Part shown: positions 7,708-12,776 of the stretch, piece by piece | Layout: each line of letters begins with the position of its first letter | How positions within the stretch are numbered: the first letter of the stretch is position 1 | Source: Pseudomonadota bacterium | GTDB lineage: Bacteria > Pseudomonadota > Gammaproteobacteria > Xanthomonadales > Xanthomonadaceae | Length of the DNA stretch: 12,776 nt | Direction of reading: 5' to 3' | NCBI GenBank assembly: GCA_023393895.1 | Contig: JAEXBT010000135.1 | Location: forward strand, 1 to 12,776 | Program-made: the position numbers and the translations under genes | The notes under the pieces: generated by a model | What the model was told of the DNA's origin: nothing | The model's input: only the letters and a program-made list of their open reading frames with translations | The model's database searches: none

Positions 7708-8517
7708 TCAATGGAAAACGGTGCGCGACGGCAGTTGCCATGCGCGTTGTGTCTGGTCGTAGCCGGCCTCGGTCAGTTGCACGAACACCGGATGCGCCTG
7801 CGGCCGCAGCCAGGCCAGTGTCTCGCGCATCGCCGCCTCGTCCATCGCGGTGCAGCCGGCGGTGGTCTTGTCCGGATTGCCCCAGAGGTGGGCGAAGATG
7901 CAACTGCCGCCACGATCGACGTTGTCGGTGTTGTGGCCGATCACGAAGCCGAGCTTGTAGCGATCGTCGCCCTTGGTGTGAATGTCCAGCCGCATCGGTT
8001 CGCTCGACCCCTTGACCGCGGCTTCGCCAACGTCGCGGCTGTCGACGATCCGGTTGTACAGCGGCGAACCCGGGACATCCATGCACCAGTTCGAGGCCTG
8101 CATCTGCCGGTATTCGAGCGCAGTCTCGACGCTTTCCGGATAACCGAAGGCCATGCCGATCGGGAAGATGCCCGCCGGGTTGCGGCCATCGCCCTCGTGC
8201 TTGGGCGGCGGCCCACCGGCTTGCGGCATCGGGTGCAGGCCACGGCCCCAGGCGATGCCTGCGCGTCCGAGCATCACCGGCGTGGCGGCACCGACCTGGC
8301 GCCAGTCGCCGGCGGTTCTCTCGAAGCGCCGCATCGTGCCGCGCACGGCATTCCAGTCGTCGCTGGTCACCACGATCATCTGTTGGGCGTTCGACCACGG
8401 CAGGGCGGTGGACGCCGGGGATGGCGCGGAAGCGTTGCTGGCCGGAGCCGTTGCGCAGGCCGTCAGCGCAAGCAGTGCCGCGAGGGCCAGTGCGCGGCTG
8501 GTGCGGGTCTGAATCAT
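7708..8517 (-). CDS. YkuD-fold L,D-transpeptidase-like lipoprotein
   Basis: This 269-residue protein begins with a lipoprotein signal (ALLALTAC, Cys21) and a low-complexity Ala/Ser/Pro linker. The remainder is a YkuD-type catalytic domain with NPAGIFPIG near 116-124, IHTKGDD near 186-192, and the active-site pair H210 (FAHLWG) and C222 (TTAGCTAM). Classical L,D-transpeptidases read S-x-G-C-x-R; here the Arg is replaced, as in the COG3786-like branch (TAGCVAL). Its activity could be transpeptidation, L,D-carboxypeptidation or hydrolysis of murein stem peptides. The start at 8517 is set by the lipobox, by AGGAG 11 nt upstream, and by a 4-nt ATGA overlap with the regulator gene, which implies coupled translation. 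A longer frame upstream is only the shadow of the regulator. Confidence 0.88.
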   Translation of the reverse strand: MIQTRTSRALALAALLALTACATAPASNASAPSPASTALPWSNAQQMIVVTSDDWNAVRGTMRRFERTAGDWRQVGAATPVMLGRAGIAWGRGLHPMPQAGGPPPKHEGDGRNPAGIFPIGMAFGYPESVETALEYRQMQASNWCMDVPGSPLYNRIVDSRDVGEAAVKGSSEPMRLDIHTKGDDRYKLGFVIGHNTDNVDRGGSCIFAHLWGNPDKTTAGCTAMDEAAMRETLAWLRPQAHPVFVQLTEAGYDQTQRAWQLPSRTVFH

Positions 8518-9338
8518 GGCGAAAGGATCTCCTGCATCCGTTCGAGATTGGTGTTCACCGCCTGGAGGCGTTGTTTGCGCGCATCGCACAGCAGCACGAA
8601 GATGAGGTCGAGCAGTTGCTGCAGCGCGGCCTGGTAGAGCAGGGCGGCGATATGCGGTCGGTCGTCGTGTGCGGACACCAGCAGGGCGAGGTCGGCCTGG
8701 GCGCGCAACGGATTGGCCGAGTGGCGGGTGACGCTGATGACGTGGCCGATGCGCGGCTGGAAGTCCTGCAGCATGCGCGTCAGCATCGGCTGCTGTCCCT
8801 GCTCGGAGAACACCAGCAGGACATCGCGCTCGCCGGCGCCCGAAAGACCCGCTGCCATCAGCGCCGGGTCGAAGTGGTGCACGGCGAGGATGCCAAGCAG
8901 GGAAAGTTTCATCGCGAACGCACGGGCGGGGATGCCGTCCTCGCCCAGGCCTATCACGAACACCGCGTTGGCACGATGGATCGCGCGGGCGATCGCATCG
9001 ATGTTCTCCGGCGGGTTCAGCAGCCGGGTTTCGGCTTCCGCCTGCGACTTGCGTCGCCACAGATCGTCGGCCACCTGCACGTGCGGGTGCATCGGCTGTT
9101 GCGGCGCGTCCTCCTCGTGGCGCCCGTTGCCGTTGCCGTTGCCGCCGTCGCGCGCGAGTGCCTCGCCGATCGAGAACTTGAGATCCGGATAGCCCTTGAA
9201 ACCGAGCTTCTGCGCGAACTTGACGATCGACGACTGGCTGATTCCGAGTGCATCGGCCAGCTGCTGCGAGGAGTAGTCGCGCAGGTAGTGGGCGTTGTCG
9301 ACGACGTAGTCGGCGATCCGCCGCTCCATTGCGGACAT
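8514..9338 (-). CDS. MurR/RpiR-family transcriptional regulator
   Basis: The protein is 274 residues from the ATG at 9338. Its N-terminal HTH_6 domain carries LGISQSSIVKFAQKLG at about 31-46, which from memory is identical in this stretch to the recognition region of E. coli MurR. A Gly-Asn repeat linker at about 66-71 follows, then a SIS sugar-phosphate-binding domain (about 115-245, beginning VFVIGLG). MurR senses MurNAc-6-phosphate, so control of murein-fragment use is a reasonable inference. Between the epimerase stop and this ATG lie 13 in-frame codons encoding a family-like N-terminus (LLRIRAERDR) without ATG, GTG or TTG. The true start may be CTG at 9365 or 9368, since the ATG trims the first helix. 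It overlaps the next gene by 4 nt. Confidence 0.9.
   Translation of the reverse strand: MSAMERRIADYVVDNAHYLRDYSSQQLADALGISQSSIVKFAQKLGFKGYPDLKFSIGEALARDGGNGNGNGRHEEDAPQQPMHPHVQVADDLWRRKSQAEAETRLLNPPENIDAIARAIHRANAVFVIGLGEDGIPARAFAMKLSLLGILAVHHFDPALMAAGLSGAGERDVLLVFSEQGQQPMLTRMLQDFQPRIGHVISVTRHSANPLRAQADLALLVSAHDDRPHIAALLYQAALQQLLDLIFVLLCDARKQRLQAVNTNLERMQEILSP
9124..9141 (-). repeat. Short tandem hexamer repeat in the regulator linker
   Basis: Three perfect copies of a 6-bp unit (ccgttg on the plus strand) lie in frame inside the regulator gene and encode the Gly-Asn repeats between the DNA-binding and SIS domains. Slippage here would add or remove two residues without shifting the frame. 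Confidence 0.85.
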
Positions 9339-9377
9339 GCGGTCACGCTCGGCGCGGATGCGCAGCAGCGGCTTGGC

Positions 9378-10475
9378 TCAGCCCGGGATGGCCTGCAGGC
9401 CCGGCACTTCGCGCACGCCGAAGCCGGGGCGCTCGCCCAGCGCGATCTCCGCCTCGTTGAAGACCGTGTCACTCACCACCGGGTCGTTGAGGCAGAGCGA
9501 AGGGCCATCGAGATCCACCTTGGTGATCACCTGGGACTTGGCCGCGGCAAGGTGCGCCGCCGCGGCGACACTGACGGACGATTCCAGCATGCAGCCCATC
9601 ATGCAGTCTATGCCATGGATGCCGGCGATGTCGGCGATCTGGATCGCCCGCGACAGGCCGCCGGTCTTCATCAGCTTGATGTTGATGATGTCGGCCGCAC
9701 GCATGCGGATGAGTTCGATCACCTCGCTCGGCCCGAACACCGACTCGTCCGCCATCACCGGCGTGTGCACTCGCTCGGTGACGAACTTCAGGCCGGCCAG
9801 GTCGCGCGCCTTGACCGGCTGCTCGACCAGTTCCAGGTGCACGCCGCTGTCCTCGAGCTGTTGCAGCGCGAACACTGCCTGCTTGGCGGTCCAGCCCTGG
9901 TTGGCATCGAGACGGAGCAGGGCACGGCCCTCGACCGCGGCGTGGATCGCGCGTACCCGCTCGATGTCCACGCCGATGTCCTTGCCGACCTTGATCTTCA
10001 GCGCGGAGAAGCCGCGATCCACCGCGCTGATCGAATCCGCCACCATCTTGTCGATGTAGTCCACGCTGATGGTGATGTCGGTGCTGACCACCGGATCGCC
10101 GCCGCCCAGCAGCTGGTATGCCGGCGCGCCATGCAGCTGCCCGAACAGGTCGTAAAGCGCGATCTCGATCGCCGCCTTCGCACTGGTGTTGCGTTCCATC
10201 GCACCCTGCACCAGCGCCACGTTGCGGTTGAGTTCGGCGATGTCGTTGCCGATCAGGCGTGGGGCGATGTAGTGACGCACGGCATCGATGATCGAGCCAT
10301 GGGTGTCGCCGGTGATGACGGCGGTGGCCGGCGCGCCGCCCCAGCCGATGGCGTCCTCATCGGTGTGGATCCGGACGATGACGTCCTCGACGTGGTCGAC
10401 GCTGCGCAAAGCAGTCTTGAACGGCGTCTTGAGCGGCACCTTGAGCATGCCGAGCTCGATGGCGGTGATCTTCAT
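9378..10475 (-). CDS. L-Ala-D/L-Glu (dipeptide) epimerase
   Basis: This 365-residue enolase-superfamily enzyme converts L-Ala-D-Glu from murein into L-Ala-L-Glu, which ordinary peptidases can then hydrolyse. The general-base Lys pair is K160-x-K162 (ALKIKVG) on one face and K267 (NIKLMKTGG) on the other. Magnesium ligands are D190 (LDANQGW), E218 (LVEQP) and D243 (ADES). The D321-x-D323 motif (VDLDGP), which in the Bacillus enzyme holds the dipeptide amino group, is present, so dipeptide epimerase is much more likely than muconate-type or N-acyl amino acid activities. The ATG at 10475 follows a GGGGA ribosome site, and the N-terminus MKITAIEL matches the family. It lies 25 nt after the peptidase gene, in the same operon. 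Confidence 0.93.
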   Translation of the reverse strand: MKITAIELGMLKVPLKTPFKTALRSVDHVEDVIVRIHTDEDAIGWGGAPATAVITGDTHGSIIDAVRHYIAPRLIGNDIAELNRNVALVQGAMERNTSAKAAIEIALYDLFGQLHGAPAYQLLGGGDPVVSTDITISVDYIDKMVADSISAVDRGFSALKIKVGKDIGVDIERVRAIHAAVEGRALLRLDANQGWTAKQAVFALQQLEDSGVHLELVEQPVKARDLAGLKFVTERVHTPVMADESVFGPSEVIELIRMRAADIINIKLMKTGGLSRAIQIADIAGIHGIDCMMGCMLESSVSVAAAAHLAAAKSQVITKVDLDGPSLCLNDPVVSDTVFNEAEIALGERPGFGVREVPGLQAIPG

Positions 10476-10500
10476 GTTGTTCCCCGTTCCCCTGCCGCGT

Positions 10501-11934
10501 TCAGCGGCGCATGCGCTGGATGCTGTAGATCTTGTCGATGTAGAGCGCGTCCTCGCCGGACTTGATCGGCTCAAGCGGCGTCACCGACACGGCGTTGAGC
10601 GGATAGTGCGCGACTTTCCCGGCGGCATCGGCGTAGCGGACACCGGGCGTGTCGTGGATGACGTAAGTCAGGCCATTGTCGTGGCCGACCACCATCATCA
10701 CGTGACCCGGAATGTAGACCAGATCGCCGGGCGCGAGCGTCTTCATCAAGGCGATGCGGTCCTCGCGCGACATCGACTCCGGCACCTCCAGCGTATTGAA
10801 GGCGGGGCTCTTGCCCTGATCGCTGGTGTTGCGAGGCATCTGTACCCCGAAGCCGGCGTACACCTCAGAGACGAAGCCGCTGCAGTCCCGTGCGTCGTAG
10901 CTGTGGCCCCAGCCATAGCGTTCGCCAAGGAACTTGAAGCCCTGAGTCAACACGTTGCGCGGAGTCAGTTCCAGGTAACGGGTGGCGACATCGGAAGACC
11001 GGGGCAGCAGGGCCGGCGACAGCGTAAGCCGCCCTTCCGCATCCCTTACCGGCAGCTGGATCACATAGGCGCCAGCGGGCAGCTGGCCATTGACGGCGCG
11101 GTTGTCCGGCCAGTCCGTGATCAGCGGCACCCGCGTCCCCATGTCCAGCGGCAGGCGCGAGAGTTGCGGCTGTTCCGGCGTGTAGACGGTTTCCGCGCGC
11201 GCACCGGTGACCACCAGCCACGGTTGGCTTTCGGCGTAGTCGAAGACGTCGTTGGCGGTGCCGATCGCGAGGTGGTCGCGGCGCATCCAAGCAGCGTAGC
11301 GGGGCGAGAGGACGAACAGCCAATCGCGGTCCCGGCTCTCGTGCAACACCAGCACCGGTGTGCCCGGGAACACGGCGCTTTCCTGGAAGCGGTCGATGTC
11401 GGTATCACCTGCACGGTTGAACACGCGGGTAGCGGTCGGGAAGCTGCGCAGGTCGGCGCGTCGGGTCACCAGCGCGTGACGGACGCCGACCGCGCCCGGG
11501 ACCGCATCGATGGCAGCATCGCGCAACCAGCCCTGGAGCGTGGCGGCAGGGATTTCGCGTCCTTGCACGTCGTAGCGTTTGCTGGTCGGCAGCTTCGAGA
11601 GCTTGCCGATCATCGATCGCACCTCGTCACCAGAGAGCGTGGCCGGTACCGCGCGCAGGTCGTGCACGCTGGGGTCTTCGGCGAGCAGGCGCGCGTTCTG
11701 CGCTGCGATCGCGCTGGCGTCGAGCATCGTGGCGTTGGCATCCGGCGCGCGATCGATCCAGTGGCGCGCGGTCTGCTGCGCGCTGGACACATAGGGGATG
11801 ACCGGCGTTGGCGCAGTTGCATGCTGCGCTGCGGTATCCGGTTCGGTGCGTGGCGTGCTGGCGCAGCCCACCAGCGTCAGTGCAAGGAACAGGGCTGCAG
11901 GCCGGAGATACGGGAATCGGTCGAGGGCGCTCAT
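10501..11934 (-). CDS. SH3b-NlpC/P60 (C40) cell-wall endopeptidase, lipoprotein, YkfC-like
   Basis: This 477-residue lipoprotein has a hydrophobic signal with LVGC and Cys24. An N-terminal 'stabilising' segment (about 65-160) is followed by SH3b-like domains (about 160-320, with WLFVLSPRYAAWM and PWLVVTGARAETVY) and a C-terminal NlpC/P60 domain. Catalytic residues are C351 (DCSGF), H411 (IPGHVMMVVG) and probably H427 (VIHDTPG). Upstream YGWG (340-343) corresponds to the Tyr and Trp near the active site of Bacillus YkfC, which cleaves gamma-D-Glu-DAP bonds in peptides with a free L-Ala end. Its product, L-Ala-D-Glu, is exactly the substrate of the epimerase encoded next. Anchored in the envelope, it probably trims murein peptides in the periplasm. 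An in-frame ATG at 11982 lies upstream of the predicted transcription start, so 11934 is preferred. Confidence 0.92.
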   Translation of the reverse strand: MSALDRFPYLRPAALFLALTLVGCASTPRTEPDTAAQHATAPTPVIPYVSSAQQTARHWIDRAPDANATMLDASAIAAQNARLLAEDPSVHDLRAVPATLSGDEVRSMIGKLSKLPTSKRYDVQGREIPAATLQGWLRDAAIDAVPGAVGVRHALVTRRADLRSFPTATRVFNRAGDTDIDRFQESAVFPGTPVLVLHESRDRDWLFVLSPRYAAWMRRDHLAIGTANDVFDYAESQPWLVVTGARAETVYTPEQPQLSRLPLDMGTRVPLITDWPDNRAVNGQLPAGAYVIQLPVRDAEGRLTLSPALLPRSSDVATRYLELTPRNVLTQGFKFLGERYGWGHSYDARDCSGFVSEVYAGFGVQMPRNTSDQGKSPAFNTLEVPESMSREDRIALMKTLAPGDLVYIPGHVMMVVGHDNGLTYVIHDTPGVRYADAAGKVAHYPLNAVSVTPLEPIKSGEDALYIDKIYSIQRMRR

Positions 11935-11958
11935 CGTGTGCGGCGGCGTTCCGGAATA

Positions 11959-11999
11959 GGTATTTATTTTTATACCACGCATGTGCGGAATAATTTATT
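11959..11999. promoter_or_regulatory. Cluster of three short palindromes in the divergent control region
   Basis: Three perfect inverted repeats follow one another: GGTAT-N8-ATACC (11959-11976), CGCA-N2-TGCG (11979-11988) and AATAA-T-TTATT (11989-11999). The first spans the -10 of the leftward operon, the second lies in its spacer, and the third touches the -35 of the rightward receptor promoter. They are placed like operators for a regulator acting on both transcripts, possibly the MurR-like protein encoded in the operon; that assignment is inference. Confidence 0.4.
11969..11997 (-). promoter_or_regulatory. Candidate promoter of the five-gene peptide operon
   Basis: On the minus strand TATAAA (11974-11969) is a 5/6 -10 in an AT-rich patch that stands out in this GC-rich sequence. 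The -35 at a 17-nt spacer (TAAATT, 11997-11992) is poor, so an activator or an UP-like AT element may help. Transcription would begin near 11962, about 28 nt before the 11934 ATG. Confidence 0.45.
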
Positions 12000-12026
12000 G
12001 ACCCTGCCTAATGTGCGTGCTACACA
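11998..12026 (+). promoter_or_regulatory. Candidate promoter of the TonB-dependent receptor
   Basis: TTGACC (11998-12003, 5/6) is separated by 17 nt from TACACA (12021-12026, 3/6, lacking the final T). Transcription would start near 12033, leaving a leader of about 166 nt before the receptor ATG. Apart from the hairpin at 12152-12169, I see no gene or known RNA element in that leader. Confidence 0.4.
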
Positions 12027-12151
12027 GGATGCGCAGTACGGAGGGCAGGGGATGCGCCAAGGCCACAAGTCGCCGAGGACAACGCGGGTCACGATCCACG
12101 GACAAGCCGCTGTGCAGCAGCCAACCACATCATTTACACGCCCCAACGCGC

Positions 12152-12169
12152 ACCCGCGCCCGGGCGGGT
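12152..12169 (+). other. GC-rich hairpin in the receptor mRNA leader
   Basis: ACCCGC and GCGGGT form a perfect 6-bp stem around a 6-nt GCCCGG loop; the centre is itself a 10-bp palindrome (12157-12166). It ends 16 nt before the ribosome binding site and has no U-tract, so it is not a terminator. It might shape leader stability or translation. In GC-rich DNA such a stem can also arise by chance. Confidence 0.3.
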
Positions 12170-12198
12170 CAACAAGCGAGCAACCGGAGGGAAACGCA

Positions 12199-12776
12199 AT
12201 GGCAATGAAGATCAGGCATCTGAGGCGTTCGGCACTGGCGGCCATGGTGGGCGCATGCCTGCTGTCGATGTCGGCGGGGCCGGTACTGGCGCAGAGCGTG
12301 ACCGGTGCCGTCGCGGGTCGCGCGGAGCCGGGCGCCCAGGTCACTATCACCAGTCCTTCGACCGGCTTGACCCGTTCGGTCACAGTGGGTGCGGATGGTT
12401 CCTACCGCATCGCGCAGCTGCCGCCGGGTGATTACAGCCTGAGCACGGGTTCCGGCTCGCCGATATCGGTGAACGTGTCGCTGGGCGGCACCACCACCGT
12501 CAATCTCGCCGGTGACGGCGTCAACCTCGCGACTGTGCAGGTGGTCGGTTCCCGCGTCGTGAACCGCGTCGACGTGCGTTCAACCGAGTCCGCGACCAAC
12601 ATCACCCGAGAGGAACTGGCGATTCTGCCTGTGGACCAGAGCATCGGTTCGGTCGCGTTGCTGGCACCCGGGGTGGTGTCTTCTGGTGCCACGTTCGGCG
12701 GCCTGACCTTCGGGGGCTCTTCGGTGGCGGAGAACGTCGCTTACATCAACGGCCTGAACGTGACCGACCCCTATCG
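12199..12776 (+). CDS. Oar-like TonB-dependent receptor, 5' part only
   Basis: The frame opens at the ATG at 12199, with GGAGG 8 nt upstream, and runs off the window after 192 codons. A signal peptide (MAMKIRHLRR, then a hydrophobic stretch) should be cleaved after VLA31 before Q32. Residues about 33-110 form a carboxypeptidase-regulatory-like beta-sandwich (VTGAVAG, then DGSYRIAQLPPGDYSL), followed by the start of a plug domain (VQVVGSRVV, ITREELAILPV, YINGLNVTDPY). This architecture is typical of Oar-like outer-membrane receptors, common in Xanthomonadaceae, many of which have unknown ligands. It is transcribed divergently from the murein-peptide operon. The substrate cannot be judged, because the barrel lies outside the window. 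Confidence 0.9.
   Translation, partial: MAMKIRHLRRSALAAMVGACLLSMSAGPVLAQSVTGAVAGRAEPGAQVTITSPSTGLTRSVTVGADGSYRIAQLPPGDYSLSTGSGSPISVNVSLGGTTTVNLAGDGVNLATVQVVGSRVVNRVDVRSTESATNITREELAILPVDQSIGSVALLAPGVVSSGATFGGLTFGGSSVAENVAYINGLNVTDPY

Noticed and set aside
6480..8015. 511-codon plus-strand open frame, rich in His, Gln and Arg
   Set aside because: It is the antisense shadow of the symporter and transpeptidase genes; its composition comes from the complement of their codons.
8518..9060. Long N-terminal extension of the YkuD-fold protein
   Set aside because: The extension is the regulator gene read in another frame; the lipobox and AGGAG place the start at 8517.
8421..10565. 714-codon plus-strand open frame antisense to the operon
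   Set aside because: It covers three well-supported minus-strand genes, is full of His, Arg, Asp and Ala runs typical of GC-rich antisense frames, and has no recognisable domain.
11970..12383. 137-codon minus-strand frame over the divergent control region and receptor start
   Set aside because: It crosses both predicted promoters and the receptor signal peptide region and has no ribosome site or recognisable domain.

Overview
This window looks like an ordinary chromosomal stretch of a GC-rich gammaproteobacterium, most likely in the Xanthomonadaceae (Lysobacter/Luteimonas/Pseudoxanthomonas-like). The grounds are the strong GC bias, many Ala/Arg-rich antisense shadow frames, the family-level match of the housekeeping proteins (RlmKL, TesB, endonuclease V, AmpD type), a tRNA-Ala with a CGC anticodon, and an Oar-like TonB-dependent receptor. 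No database search was run, so the lineage is an inference. There is no sign of phage, insertion sequence, CRISPR or plasmid genes.

Layout. Positions 1-1850 (minus strand) hold an AmpD-like amidase, acyl-CoA thioesterase II (tesB) and the start of a DUF2007-type protein, the last two overlapping by one base. Positions 1888-4551 (plus strand) hold a small alpha/beta hydrolase followed after 3 nt by the bifunctional 23S rRNA methyltransferase rlmKL. Positions 4558-6246 (minus) hold a small exported protein, a small lipoprotein and endonuclease V (nfi). Positions 6296-6406 hold a tRNA-Ala(CGC) gene with a textbook intrinsic terminator.

Positions 6429-11934 (minus) form the most interesting block, a tight five-gene operon. 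In transcription order it encodes an SH3b-NlpC/P60 (C40) cell-wall peptidase lipoprotein, an L-Ala-D/L-Glu dipeptide epimerase, a MurR/RpiR-type regulator, an L,D-transpeptidase-fold lipoprotein and a DAACS-family symporter. Divergent from it across a 264-bp, partly AT-rich control region is an Oar-like TonB-dependent receptor (12199 onward, cut by the window edge).

Inferred system: the operon resembles the Bacillus ykf murein-peptide salvage genes (YkfB epimerase plus YkfC gamma-D-Glu-DAP endopeptidase), rebuilt for a Gram-negative envelope. The peptidase and the transpeptidase-fold protein are lipoproteins, a secondary symporter stands where Bacillus has an ABC dipeptide importer, and control is by a MurR-like sugar-phosphate sensor. 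The symporter lacks the canonical substrate-binding Arg and the NMDGT motif, so its substrate is probably not a plain dicarboxylate. The TonB receptor may be an outer-membrane partner, but only position supports that.

A second theme is translation initiation. Three genes without a Shine-Dalgarno sequence (ampD-like, the hydrolase, nfi) have a TANNNT hexamer exactly 6 nt before ATG, the signature of leaderless transcripts.
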